Shown here in pieces: positions 1 through 11,548 of a DNA stretch of 64,000 bases. The stretch lies in assembly GCA_963932465.1 (NCBI GenBank), contig OZ010800.1:96925307-96989306 (forward strand), written 5' to 3'. The stretch's first letter is position 1. Every line of letters begins with the position of its first letter. Source of the stretch: Maratus speciosus (Eukaryota; Arthropoda; Arachnida; Araneae; Salticidae). The translations under genes were made by a program, and so were the position numbers. Below the pieces are notes generated by a model. That model was not told the DNA's origin. It saw only the letters and a list, made by a program, of their open reading frames with translations, and did no database searches.

Positions 1-2
1 CT

Positions 3-134
3 TTGCCTACACCAGAAGAAGTTAGGACTTTTGCGAAGGCTGCACTAAGGAGACAAACACGGCGTGGAAAGAAAATAGGAAGTATTGTACTGACTGATTC
101 TCCTGTTAAAAATCAACTGAAAAGGGAAAAATGA
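3..134 (+). pseudogene. Tigger/pogo-like transposase, C-terminal fragment
   Basis: The reading frame is already open at the window edge and ends at TGA 132-134, giving 43 codons. It begins LPTPEEVRTFAKAALRR and continues with a basic stretch (RRGKK) and an LTDSPVKNQL motif. Known family: the 'PxPKA..R..RRGRKxGxxxILTDTPEK' tail follows the DDE core of Tigger/pogo-class (Tc1/mariner superfamily) transposases, which bind transposon ends and cut and paste them in the nucleus. The helix-turn-helix domains and catalytic core would lie upstream of the window, so their integrity cannot be judged. A lysine-rich frame continues after the stop (131-379), suggesting a frameshift in a longer tail. Confidence 0.55.
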
Positions 135-360
135 TTCATCTAAAAAAAAGGAAACTACAAAAGGAATCAGATAAAAGGGGCAAGAAAAAAAATCCAATCC
201 CGGGCAGGGTGCTGTTTGGACTTTCGTCTTTAAATGTAAAATGGATTAAAACTGATTTTTATGTTACTGTTATATTACTGAGCATTTATTTCACAATAAA
301 AAAAAACTTATTAATTAACAAGCAAGATTTATTACCTATGTTTTACTATTTAAAGTATAG

Positions 361-611
361 TTGGAAAACTTGCCCCTGACTATTTTTCGTAGGCTGGAAA
401 ACTTGCCCCGCATACGGGGCACATTTTCCAACGTAACATGATTAGACTTAACTATTTTTTGTGAAAAAGTATATTTTGATTTTTGAAAAATAATTGTGCC
501 AGTTTGTATAGGAAGGTCTAGGGAATACAACGGTATCCTGTATATATCGAAATAGTTAAAAATAAAAAATACAAAAATAAAAATCTAAAAAGTTGGAAAA
601 CTTGCCCGGGT
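361..611. repeat. GGAAAACTTGCCC motif cluster with hairpin
   Basis: The motif GGAAAACTTGCCC occurs at about 363, 396 and 594 on the plus strand, and an inverted variant ends at 429. The copies at 396-429 form a hairpin (GGAAAA..GCCCCG / CGGGGC..TTTTCC) with a four-base loop. The cluster lies just downstream of the Tigger fragment and may be a remnant of that element's 3' end. Nothing coding was recognised in the rest of 135-800. Confidence 0.4.
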
Positions 612-806
612 CTCTCCTGGCGGGATGACCTATCAACGATCTCATCCACGTGCATCAAGTGGTTGCATTTATTTATGTGAACTTCCGGCTTGGTAGCGTT
701 CATTTTCGTAAAGCTGTGTGCTTTATAGTTATCTAAAAAGAAGAAAGAACGAACGAACATACAAATTTGTTTTAAATTGGGAAAAGCAGTCACATAAACG
801 TACGAA

Positions 807-1335
807 ATGATTAAATTTGCGTATGGTGACGATGCTATGAGTCATTCGCAAGTATTTGACTGGTTTTCGATGTTTCAAATTGGAAAAGAGTTGACCGAAG
901 ACGATAAAAGATCAGGTCGAATATGTTACAGTCGAAATGAGTAAAGTGTTCAGCATGTGCTATTCTTGATTACATGAGACCGCCGACTGTGATTGGTTCA
1001 TTCCACAAAGATGTGTTGCATCGGCTTTTGAAACGAATGCGCTGTGTGACGCCCGATTTTCTGACAGAGGAAATTGGTGCCTCTTGCACGACAACGCACC
1101 GGCTCAAAAAGTTCATCCTTGTGCAGCAGCTTTTAGCGATAAGACAGATTCTGTGCATCAACCACCCATCGTAGTCACCAGATCTGTCCACCCCAGACTA
1201 CTTTTTATTTTTGAATTTGAAATTGAAGATGAAGGGGTCTATAAGTGTCTATAGATGACTCTGAAGCGGCTGTGACAACAGAATTCAATAGTGTTGGATT
1301 TGAGGCATTGCAGAAGGAGTTTTTTGATCTGTAAA
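807..1335 (+). pseudogene. mariner-like transposase relic, internally deleted
   Basis: The first segment (807-944) encodes a mariner N-terminal helix-turn-helix: YGDDAMSHSQVFDWF followed by an EDDKRSGR motif, then a stop. The frame then jumps to the C-terminal half. Residues like FHKDVLHRLLKRMR start near 1004. After a frameshift near 1070 comes CLLHDNAPAQ, the second catalytic-Asp region (HDNAPAH in the family), then HQPPIVV where HPPYSPDLAP is expected, and a degraded tail to about 1335. About 100 codons, including the first catalytic Asp, are missing between 944 and 970. This is a cut-and-paste transposase of the DD34D mariner class, clearly non-functional. Terminal repeats were not located. 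Confidence 0.8.
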
Positions 1336-1339
1336 CTCG

Positions 1340-2189
1340 TTTAATCGTTGTATGGAATTGGGAGTAGACTTCGTAGAAACTTAATATCTAATGTAAGTAT
1401 AATATCTGTGTTATATGGTCTGTGTGCGATCATTTCTGGAAGTTTCTGAATGCACAGTGTATAATAACAACACTGTAATAGATATAAATTAATTGATACA
1501 ATAATTGGATGAACTTGCTAATAACTCTCTTAATTTAAACTTTTATTAACTTACATTGTAAGTGTTAGAAATAAGGGCTATCCTTAATTTGTACAGTTTT
1601 TTTAAAACATAAATTGTAATTATTTCTGTAAGATAATTTGTGGTTAATTATGGTTTAATTCTGAATATATGAAAAAAAGCATAATTACGAAACAGATATG
1701 AAAAGCAAATTCCTGAATGAAAATAAAAATAAAATTTTAATACCTTTTATTTTTCTTTCTCAAGTTCAGTGTTGCTGCATCGGGTAGAGTTTTTATTTAG
1801 AAATATTGAATTCACACCAGAAAGTTGGGAATAGCAGTTTTCTTTTATTTTATTTATGGGATATCTATCATCTTATAAAGCGAAAATAACTATTTAAACT
1901 TATTAGGGAACAGATGTTATATATTCCTGCGGACGCCATCTTGGATATTTTCTTGGCTTGAAAACCCCTATTGCGCCAAGTAGTAAATGTCGCGAAGCAG
2001 CGATTTATGCCCATGTTAGGCTTCACAGGGTTGCCAGTACACGTCACTCGTCGGTGTTGCCTTATCGATCAACGCCACCAAAAAATCGCCAAGAAATCCA
2101 AGAGGGCGGCCGTGGGAATATATAACATCTAAGCCCTTATTGGTGAGAATTCGGAATGCATAAATAAAAAATCCGGTAGATGCGGAAAC
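1340..2189. other. AT-rich interval, nothing recognised
   Basis: No convincing gene was found. A GC-richer patch at 1925-2200 has a 60-codon minus-strand frame that I could not assign to any family. Confidence 0.4.
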
Positions 2190-2940
2190 ACTGGTCAAGT
2201 TTTATTATCAAGTTTGTATATTTATTTAATATGTTATTTGAGATATATATCTTTTAACCCGTTCGGGATGAGCGTCTTTTACAGAAGTTTTCATTTTTAA
2301 TCACCGGTTTTTTAAAAAGAAATTTTTTTCCAATTGAATCGGGAAAATGTTCGGAATATATAAGGCAAAATTTACAATAACATTTTATTGGTGAGAATAA
2401 TCACCGATTCTGAGAACCTTATGCGGCACGAATACCGATCGGTCGTCCCCAAGGGGTTAAAATAAAATAATTATTTTTTACAAATTATTAAAATATATTT
2501 GTAATATACATATATTTATATGCATGCAAATAATGATTCTTCTATCCCTTATAATAGAGAGGTTAAACCATTTCATAAATACTTGTGACTAAATTTATAT
2601 CGAACAGTGATATTAAAATTGTATTTGCATTGTCAGATTAATTATTTAACAGTAACTGTCTTTTAATAGTATTCCAAAACTTTCATTTAAATGTGATTTA
2701 TTTCTCAATACATCATCCGAACTAATATTTATTGAAGTCCTAATATTTACTAAACTTTTTATTACTGTAAGTTATCGATATTTTCAAAATTGAGGAAAAT
2801 TCAATACCAACAGCATGTGCAAACATTTTCCAAACACCGACGACTGGATCGTATTAACGTTGTTCACATCACAAAGAAACTCAAAAAAATGTTTAACCTT
2901 AGCATTTGTTTTATATTTAAAGGTGAATCTGCTAATATAT
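2190..2940. repeat. dispersed repeat, copy 1 (partner 42710-43260)
   Basis: The stretch from the phrase caagttttattatca through aaatacttgtgactaaat to gcaaacattttccaaaca reappears in the same order and orientation at 42710-43260, diverged by substitutions and small indels. Both copies lie beside mariner-type relics. It could be a transposon internal region or an old segmental copy. No protein was recognised; the short frame at 2790-2972 is not kept open in the partner. Confidence 0.6.
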
Positions 2941-3015
2941 TTGGTCTAGGAATTAATTCGTGCGGTTTTTAATAAAAAATAAGGCTTTATTTCAAAAGCA
3001 AAATACATAAATACG

Positions 3016-3679
3016 TTAACAAAAATACTGTTCATCGCTACCCAGTACTTTTTCCCATCTTTCAGGTAATTTGCGAATTCCGTGTCGAAAGAAGTCCTCA
3101 CTTTTCGGAGCGATCCAATCAGAGATCAATTTCTCTATATTTTCTGAAGAAGTGAACCGCTGTCCAATCAAATCGTTATTCATGCAATCAAACAAGTAGT
3201 AGTCTGAAGCAGCAATGTCTTGTGAATACAGCGGGTGGGGTAACTCTTCCCATCCGACATTCTCCAAATATGTCTTGACCGGTTTTGCGACATGTGGTCG
3301 GGCGTTATCTTTCTTTCAATTCATATGGAACCCAATGTGACATCTTTTTATTCATTACCATTGCTTTGAGGCCTTTAGAAACTGTTGTTTGATCAACCTC
3401 TAATGATTTTGCAAGTTTTTCCTGCATTTGACACGAATCCTGATCGAGCAATGCTGTCAATTCTTCATCTTCAAATTTTTTTGGCTGTCCAGATCGTGCT
3501 TGGTCTTCCAAGCCGTAATCACCACTTTTAAACCGTGCTAACCACTTCTGACACGTTCGTTCAGCTAGAGCATAGTCACCATAAACTTCCACCAAAATAC
3601 GATGACTTTCAGTAGCACTTTTCTTCATGTTAAAGTAATGAAGAAGAACCCCCCAACAAAAACACTTTATCAGGCACAA
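3016..3679 (-). pseudogene. mariner transposase relic with catalytic-core deletion
   Basis: The minus-strand N-terminal part (3679-3305, 124 codons) has the mariner helix-turn-helix pair: ERTCQKWLARFKSGDYGLED, a GQPKKF linker, VDQTTVSKGLK, and then WVPYELKER where the family has KWVPHEL. The C-terminal part (about 3307-3016) reads DNARPHVAKP, then ELPHPLYSQDIAASDYYLF, the third catalytic-Asp region (HPPYSPDLAPSDYHLF in relatives), ending KVLGSDEQYFC. The two are joined abruptly near 3305 with a frame change, removing about 120 residues including the first catalytic Asp. The gene is dead. The arrangement suits a mariner of the DD34D class that suffered one internal deletion. Confidence 0.85.
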
Positions 3680-3865
3680 AATTTGACATTTTCAGTTGGA
3701 TAAAAATTGTTTTTGTTTACGCTTAATCCTAATGGCATATACTAAACTGGATGCGCAATAACAGTAGTTTTAAATGCATCTTTGAACAAACGAAACTATG
3801 GGACAATACGCCAAAGTAGACAGACAGGGTGTCCAATGGCTAATTCCAAAACCGTTAGTCATAGA

Positions 3866-5885
3866 CATATAGTTCCAATTACAAAAATGTTTTAAATGAG
3901 GTAAAGAAATATTTTTAAAGCGATTTGGGTCAATAAAAACGTTTCTTAAAAAATACCAAATTTAAATTTTTATACGCTCCCCCGGTCCTACAAGTTATAT
4001 TTAGTAAAATTTTCCTGTTGCACTGTCAAGTAAAACAAAAAAGTCCCTTTTTCTACGATTGCAATCGACCGAGTAATATATGTTTAAATTTGGGCCTTAT
4101 TTTCCGCTGCAAATTACGGGTCATTCAAAAATTTAGTAGAAATATACTAATTTCGTCAGATATATTTAAAAAATGGTTGATAGTAAAATTAACATTGCAA
4201 TGTAAATTTGAAATCTTTAATCTTTCTGACATATTTATGCAAAATATACAATTTGTAAATAAGCATATAATAAGAAAAAAAACCCCAGAATTTTTGTTAA
4301 ATAAAATGATGAAAATTAACAGCCTCAATTCTTTACAAAATGTGCATATTTTAAAATATTATTAGAATACACAAGCCTGCAAAAGTTGGTTTATGTCATG
4401 TTTTTTAACTTTTGATAAGTAATTCTTATGTACTCTGGACCGCTGAATCCGCAATTGACCTTCATTTTTTACCATCACGTAAAGATGTAATATTAAATTT
4501 TAAAGTTAAAAAAAGAAAAAATAGCGAAAATAGGATTCTATAAGATAGATGTGATTGCTGTGTTTTAACTTTTAATAATAATCTTTGATTTTTTTGTATT
4601 TTTTCCGTTGAATCCAAAAATGAATTTCATTTTTAACCATCACATCAGGATTTTCCCCAAACTGTAAATTTCAAAGTTAAAAAGTTCAAAGTTAAAATTA
4701 AACCTCCTCTCCCACCACATCGGAGCCCTCAGCTGGTTAGCTGTAAGAATCCCAGGATAAGCAAAAATATTGAATAAAATATTGAATAAAATTAAATAAA
4801 CAAGTTTTACATCTGTTTTATAGTATGAGATTTTCGCTTTACTTTAACTCCAACATTTACGATTTACAAAGAAAGTCTAACCTGACGGTTAAAATAAGAT
4901 CATTTTCAGATTCAGTGCTAAATAGTACATAAAAATCAATTATCAAAAGTTAAAAAAATACACCCATCTCCCCTATTTTATAGTATCCGATTTTTGTTAT
5001 TTTTTTTAACTTTGACAATTTATTATTTGCAAAAAATACTGACATGATGGTTAAAAATTAAACTAATTTTCGGATTTAGTGCTAAAATATACATAAAAGT
5101 TAAAAATAAAAATAAATAAATCATCGCAGTCTTGCGTTATCTAATCTAAAACATTTTCTTAAACTTCTTGGGGTTAATCTATCCGAAATCTTTTGTGTTT
5201 TACTGTAAAATAAGTATAAATGGTAACCACCTAAAATCATAATAATATTAGATTGTCGTCAGATTTACGCCAGTATGTAAAATTTAATATCGATCGGATA
5301 TTTGAAAGTGAGTTAAAGTTCGAGTACAAATTGTGAACTGGGAAAAAATACATACGATCGTTGAAGTTAAATAAAAACTTAGAAAAATAACTTACATTTT
5401 GTTAAAATAAATCATAAAAAGGAGCAGTCTCAAAGACTTACAAAATAAAACATATGTTAAGATACATTTATTTTAGCAAATCTGAAACTTATTAAAATTT
5501 AACTCAATTGTAATAAATGTACGATTTTTTCGAAAGCGCAGATACACATGAAATAAGTTCTTCGAATATTTTAAGCACTTGGTTTATGACCCCTCAAAGC
5601 ATGGCCGAACTCTTTTGTGTTCATATGCAGAAAGCGGTATAAGCCATGCATTTTTAAAGTTTCATTACTCGGTCAATGTTAGTGTTATATGAACGGCTCT
5701 TTTGTTGTCTTACTTGTCAGTGTAATGCGAAAATTTTACTAAATGTAACTTATAGGACCTGGGCCGTATAAAAATTTAAATTTCGTATTTTTTAAAGAAA
5801 TGATTTTAATGACGCAAATCGCTTTAAAAATATCTCTTTACCTCATTTAAAACATTTTTGCAATTGGAACTAAACACTATATGGC
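3866..5885. mobile_element. 2 kb nested-palindrome (foldback-type) element
   Basis: The outer arms at about 3866-4095 and 5640-5885 are inverted copies: tagttccaattacaaaaatg on the left matches the complement of the right arm, and both arms carry the ttactaaat, caagtaa and gaccgagtaat blocks. Inside, a second inverted pair exists at about 4385-4560 and 4930-5110. It is marked by gttaaaaa tracts and the phrase pairs accatcacg / tgatggtt and tagtgctaaa. No coding sequence was found. The structure suits a non-autonomous DNA transposon with long inverted repeats, or repeated foldback insertion. The exact ends and target duplication are not resolved. Confidence 0.6.
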
Positions 5886-6479
5886 CTTTAACCCTCTGAC
5901 AGTCTTGGAAAAGGGCAAAATTGTAATGTTGTTTATCTGGATTTTGTTTTAAATGCTAAAAAGGTTATTGTTTCAAGATTTTATATAAAAACAAAACTTT
6001 AATAACGAATATGAATGCAATCCTTAGAAGTATTAATCATTGTTCCCTGTATTAAAATACATTAAATCAATAGAATTATATTATTTTAAATATTTCTCGT
6101 ATTGCAGTAAAACCTGGAGCTTAGTGAACGTATCAACACGGGCATGTCAGTGAGGGGGTTATAATGACCGGCAACTTTCAATTTTAGACATTTTGTCAAA
6201 TATTTAAAATATACTTGTCAGATTCTTCTGGAATTTTATGATAAAAAAACAGGTTTCACTTCATGTTTATCCACATCGATTTGGTAAGGATGAGAATTAG
6301 GGGGCCAACAAAAAATTAAAGAAAACAAATAACACTTGGGATCACCCTGTAAAATAAAATGAACGAAATACTCTAACGCTACATAATACACATAGACAGA
6401 CATTGTAGAATATGTGTATTCATTTGTGAAAGAATAGCATGTATATTAATATAGATAGAGCGATTAAAAAAAAATAAAA
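5886..6479. other. AT-rich interval with possible pogo-type end
   Basis: No gene. A lone CAGTAAAACCTGGAG at 6105 resembles the pogo-type termini seen at 9538, but no inverted partner was found nearby. Confidence 0.3.
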
Positions 6480-6780
6480 ACATTCTTGCATGTTTTTTGT
6501 TTATACCATATAGGGTTTTTAACCAAATTTAAGGCCAGTTTCAGAAAAATTCACAAAGTGTAGTAGAAACAACATAATGTAATTTGAATATAAATATATC
6601 AAATATTTAAGGAAATATGGACAGTCGTATAAAATAATTTTTATCTGAGCATGCGCGAAAACGATAACAAGGAACTTTTTGCCTAATTTAATAGTCAACT
6701 TTATGGAGCAACTTGTTAAAAAATTAGTCAAAAATCGTACAAATTCAGATAGATATCGGCGTTAGAGTGAACCGTTTTTT
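6480..6780. repeat. diverged half-arm of the 37673-38975 palindromic family
   Basis: The order of landmarks matches 38025-38260: a gggtttttaaccaaattta block, aatatatcaaatattt, atatgg, aataattttta, gcatgcgc and a tttaatagtca block. Only one arm is present here. It is non-coding; the short minus-strand frame across it is incidental. Confidence 0.55.
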
Positions 6781-6839
6781 AGTTTTTCACTAAAACTCGA
6801 AGAATGTAAAGGGATTGTCCACAAATTGTTTTTTAAGTC

Positions 6840-7695
6840 TATCTTATGTGCCTCAGGGATTGTATAAAATTTAAATTTCTTTAAAAATATTTTGTAAATT
6901 CTTATTTTGCTTCTTTTTTTCAAAACATAATTCCTTTAAAAATAACCATTTAATGTAAATGTACTTTCATATAACGAAGAACAACATTGAAAACATTTTT
7001 TAAACTGGAATTCACCTCTACTACAGATATTGGTTTATGAATCAATTTTATGACAACTATACTAAGAAACATTCTGTGAATAAAGTAGAGCGGAATTTGT
7101 TTCTGTTTTATTTTGAGAATAGAGAAAGTTTTTCTAAGTACACCTTATAATTTATATGACCAAGGGATTATATAAAATTTAAAATTCTTAAAAAAAATAT
7201 TTTGTAAATTCTTATTTTGTTTCTTAAAAAAATTCTTAAAAAAAAACTATTTCAATGTAATGTATTTTCATATAATTACGAACAACATTGAAAACATTTT
7301 TGCAACTAGAATTAACCTCTAAAGCTATCGGCTTATGTATCAATTATATGACAGCGATACTAAGGAAAATTCTGTAAAGAATATAGAGCGGAATTTGTTT
7401 TGTTTTTTTTATTATGAGAACAGAAAAAGATTTTCTAAGTATACCTTATAATTTATATGACTCAGGGATTGTATAAATTTAAATTTCTTAAAAAAATATT
7501 TTGAAATTCTTATTTTTTTTTTAAATTTCTTTAAAAATAACCATTTTAATGAAAATGTACTTTCATATAATGAAGAAAAACATTGAAAACATTTTTGTAA
7601 GTGGAATTAACCTCCAAAGCTATCGGTTTATGTATCAATTATATGACGATACTAAGGAATATTCTGTGAAGAATGTAGAGCGGAATTTTGTTTCT
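6840..7695. repeat. three-unit ~305 bp tandem repeat
   Basis: Units begin near 6849, 7157 and 7459, each with a variant of cctcagggattgtataaa. They share ttttcatataa..gaa, acattgaaaacatttt and tagagcggaatttg. The third unit stops at 7695, where another repeat family begins. A fragment of the same unit lies at 21746-21890. Non-coding. Confidence 0.75.
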
Positions 7696-8225
7696 GAGTC
7701 ATTCCATGTCAATTCAACCAGACCTTGTAACCCGACCGACAGGGATTTGGGAGGAACTTTGTGTACATACTTGCCCTACCCTGGTATGAACAAATAAAAG
7801 AAATTTCCATACTACACCTCATAGCTTGTGAGATATGGGAGGTCCAATATTTGGATTTTTGTCTAATCGCACATTTCTGAGTTTGTATTTGTAGACTGTG
7901 GTTCCATGTTCAAAAAATTATTTTTCTGGATCTAAAATCCAAATGTGCTTAAAAATATCACTGTAAGTACATCCAAAGATGCAGATTCTAATAAAAAATA
8001 TGTAAAAAAAATAATTTGTAATTTTTAAGGTCAAAAAATTAAACCAAAATTGAAAGTTATGGTTATTTTTCTGAATTTTTGTCATTTTACAAAAAAGGCT
8101 CTCCACAGAAAGGCAAATGAAATTTTCAATTTCTTTCTGTTTTAAATAAAAGTTTATACTTTGGGCTGTCTATTTATGAAATAAAAATTGACTTTCTCAT
8201 GGCTTATGCAAAAATTTTGATTTCT
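7696..8225 (+). repeat. dispersed repeat starting GTCATTCCATGTCAATTCAA, copy 1
   Basis: The segment begins with a gtcattccatgtcaattcaa block and contains gtgagatatggg, atatcactgtaagtaca and ccaaaattgaaagttatgg. It ends near tctcatggcttatgcaaaa. The same order appears on the opposite strand at 21199-21745, and a fragment of its end at 16277-16345. It is non-coding. The family is unidentified. Confidence 0.65.
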
Positions 8226-8574
8226 TTTTGGATGCTGTACGTATCAAGATATAAAAATATCTAGCTTTGCTAATGGCAACTAAATAATTACTGAACATTT
8301 TAAATTTAAATTTATTAATCATATTGATTCATTCGCTAAAATGAACCCTTAAAATCAGACTGATTTATTTATTTTTATAACAGTAGAAAATTTGTAATGT
8401 ATAGTATTAATATACGTATCACACATTATCTGAAATTGTGTTGTTCTCAATCTTATCGCATATGTTTGTCACAGAAATGTACATCTATCATTGGATTCAG
8501 TAGTACATTTCTATAAATACTTTCAAAATGGTAGTGTGTATGGAATATGTACAATATTTAATGGATGGATGTTG
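8226..8574. other. AT-rich interval, nothing recognised
   Basis: No gene, tRNA or repeat structure is visible. Confidence 0.4.
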
Positions 8575-8733
8575 GAGGGTGGGTATTTCAGCCATAGATT
8601 TTTTTCTCATTTTACTCGGTAAAAAAAAAAGAAAACTTTACTTTGCAAATAAAAAAAAGAAGCACTTATTAAATAAATTCAACAAGTTATAGGAACCTCA
8701 GTAATTATTTAAGAAACACAGCTAACATTAGGA

Positions 8734-8735
<2 letters not shown>
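8575..8735 (+). repeat. short dispersed repeat, copy 1 (partner 21015-21180)
   Basis: Both copies share aactttactttgcaaa, ttcaacaag and cataggaacc-like blocks and cacagctaa, in the same orientation. In both places this piece is near the 7696 / 21745 repeat, but that neighbour is inverted in one of the two loci. Confidence 0.55.

Positions 8736-8781
<46 letters not shown>
8734..8781. repeat. (AC)n(AT)n microsatellite
   Basis: An uninterrupted AC run passes directly into an AT run. Confidence 0.95.
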
Positions 8782-8784
8782 GTT

Positions 8785-9537
8785 TCATTATGGCAACATT
8801 GGATTATTTTTCTAGTTGGAATGAAGTAACTGGCTGTCACAATATCAGTAGTAGATCACGTCCAGCAGTAATTGTCTGAGCGAAGCGAAGGCTAATACTC
8901 AGCGAAATATTACTGTCCGGACACATTACAGCTACGATGGATATTAACGCCATGTCCTACTAAAAAAAACCTAATAAAAACCTTTCGTCAAGCATAACTC
9001 AAAAAATATTTGTCGGATTTCGTTTCTGATTGCACCAGAAGATACCTATGAAGGCCACCTACTGAATGCACCTACTATGAAAAATAAGTTCCAAACCGTT
9101 TAAAAATTATAATTAAAAATACTGATAAAAAGCACAATTTATCTGCATACGTCACAGAAATTTGGATTGCGTCACTTTCACCGGTGGATGTTTTCGTAGA
9201 CAACTGGTTTGAACACATGGAGCAAATAAGAATTAAAAAAAAAAAAATACGCACGCTGTAATATTAAATAGATCAGTTTCAACCACGTGATCACAAACCT
9301 TGCAACAACCCATGGTAACCAGTTTTGGTAGGCAAACAAACAATAATACAGTACTCCGTACCACGGTGACCGTTTTTAGCCTGTTGTATAAAATCTGGCC
9401 TTTTGTACGACATACAATTGTGGATGATTAAAACAAAAGACATGAGTGTTTATTGCTCCGGGAGGTTATCTTTCTCTGGATGTCTGTCTATCTATCATAC
9501 AGCATGCAATTTCCTTGTAAAGGATGATATTATTATG
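8785..9537. other. intergenic interval, nothing recognised
   Basis: Slightly GC-richer than its surroundings, with no open frame of note and no terminal repeats seen. Confidence 0.35.
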
Positions 9538-9882
9538 CAGTAAAACCTCCATAACGGACACACCCGATTAGTGAACACCTCTATTTAGAGGACATTTTTT
9601 CGATTACCAACCTTAAATAACTGTACATTTTTTACTCTTAGTAGTGGACACCTCCAAATAGAGGACAAATTCTGCCCTCCCGAGGTGTTCGCTATTCAGA
9701 GGTTTTACTAGTAAAACCTCCATAACGGACACACCCGATTAGCGGATACCTCTATTTAGCGGACATTTTTTCGAGTACCAACACTTAAATAACTGTACAT
9801 GTTTTACTCTCAGTAGCGGATACCTCCAAAAAGAGGACAAATTCTGCATTCTCGAGGTGTCCGCTATTCAGAAGTTTTACTG
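9538..9882. mobile_element. two abutting pogo-type MITEs
   Basis: Unit 1 (9538 to about 9709) starts CAGTAAAACCTCCATAACGG and ends TTCAGAGGTTTTACT. Unit 2 (about 9709-9882) repeats the same sequence with a few substitutions and ends GAAGTTTTACTG. Each unit is ~172 bp with inverted ends, matching the CAGT...ACTG termini and TA preference of pogo/Tigger MITEs. The units meet at a shared 'CTAG' where one end copy is compressed. They have no coding capacity and would have been mobilised by a pogo-class transposase in trans. Confidence 0.8.
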
Positions 9883-10026
9883 TATATATTATTGATAGTT
9901 ATTTTACAGGGCCGCTCAAAAGAATAGGAATATATGAAACGAATATAAACTAAATTCGGGATTGGTAGATCGCTGATGGTAATGTAATTTAAGGATGTTG
10001 TTACAGTCATCTGCTGCATGTTTTTA

Positions 10027-10800
10027 GAGTTTCGTTCATCTAACGAAACCCTACCTGTCTCACTCCTTTGTCTGTCTGCCTGTCACAGAGCCCGTTCTCA
10101 GGAAATATATACGTCGGAGACTTGAAAACCTGCATACTTATAGCTGAACACCACACATCTAACGGCAAAAAATTAAATTTTGAAAAAGTCTAATATTTAA
10201 CCCTCTGGGCTCTAACTTGTGTATTTTAAGCAATTTTTCTAACTCAGCCCCTAATTAAGTTGGAGACATGAAATTTTGCATACTTATAGCTGAACACCTC
10301 ACATCAAACGACAAATAATAAAATTTTGAAAAAGTTATAATATTTAACCCTCTGGGCTCTAATTTATGTATTTTAAGCAATTTTTCTAACTTATCCCCTA
10401 ATTAAGTTGGAGACTTGAAAGTTTGCATACTTATAGCTGAACACTTGCGATAACACGATAAATCATAAAATTTTGAAAAAGTCATATTTAACACTCCAGT
10501 CTTTAACTTCTGTATTTTAAGCAATTTTTCTAATTCAGCCCCTAATTAAGTTGGAAACATGAAATTTTGCATACTTATAGCTGAACACCTCACATCAAAC
10601 GGCAAATAATAAAATTTTGAAAATGTCTAATATTTAACCCTCTGGGCTCTAACTTGTACATTTTAAACAATTTTACTAACTCAGCCCCTAATTAAGTTAG
10701 AGACATGAAATTTTGCATAGATATAGCTGAACACCTCACATCAAACGACAAATAATACAATTTTGAAAAAGTCTAATATTTAACCTCTAATATTTTGTCT
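10027..10800. repeat. ~146 bp minisatellite with hairpin and GTCY tract (DINE-like)
   Basis: A hairpin (GAGTTTCGTT...AACGAAACCC, 10027-10051) is followed by a tgtctgtctgcctgtc tract. Five units then begin near 10113, 10259, 10406, 10550 and 10696. Each starts gttggagacatgaaattttg and carries atagctgaacacctcaca and taaccctctgggctctaa. The last is truncated. Hairpin, GTCY microsatellite and ~150 bp tandem core is the known layout of DINE-1/Helentron-associated elements. Confidence 0.65.
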
Positions 10801-11548
10801 CGCGCAATTTTTAAATTTAAACTGTTTTGCAATATTATTTTTTGTTCATTTTGCATAATAAGTGTAATGTGACGTAATTTCTTCTATTTAAGATTCCTAA
10901 CGCATGTTAAGGAATTTATTTTACAATATCCTTTCTCTTTTAAAATTCACGTGTAAATATAGTTTTTATGGCGTAATTTCCAATAAGTGCCTGCTTTTTA
11001 TACCTAATTATTTAATTCTAATTTGAAGGTTTTTTTTTTCTATTTATAATAATAACGCGTAAACAATTTTTTATTTGAAATAAACATTATTGTTTGCGCT
11101 GTTTATACAGTTGGCAACAGTTTAAATTAATACCATTTTCTAAAATATGTAAAAAAATATCTGTCGAAATGCTGAATATTTGAATTTAAAATAGAAATAA
11201 AACCTCAAAAAATGAGTCAAATTAAAAAAAAAATTAATGGAATCTGCGCACGGGGATCTTCTATTGAATAAATTGAACTAAAGATGATTAAATTCCCATG
11301 TATAGTTTTTGCTCCTATAAAACTTTTTTAATGGAACGATTTTGTCCAACTTTAGCATTAAATATCTCTTAAAATATTTCTTCGATTTGAAAACTATATG
11401 CATCAGCGTGTTGATCAAACATTTCTCTATAATACCACCGATTTTCATATTTTTGTATGGAATAGTTTTCTTAATATTAACGAAGAAAGACCTCAGGTCA
11501 CAAAAAATTCAAAACCGTCGGCGGCGACGGTGACAGCGTTAGTTACTT
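10801..11548. other. AT-rich interval, nothing recognised
   Basis: No supported gene; the two overlapping short frames at 11342-11604 show no family features. Confidence 0.35.

Noticed and set aside
131..379. 82-codon plus-strand frame after the Tigger tail
   Set aside because: It overlaps the stop of the transposase fragment, has lysine-rich low complexity, and degenerates into AT-rich sequence; at most it is a frameshifted tail.
4018..4365. 115-codon frame
   Set aside because: It lies within the left arm of the nested palindrome and is matched by an antisense frame; no family features.
8734..8781. CRISPR-like or regulatory repeat
   Set aside because: Simple AC/AT microsatellite in eukaryotic DNA.
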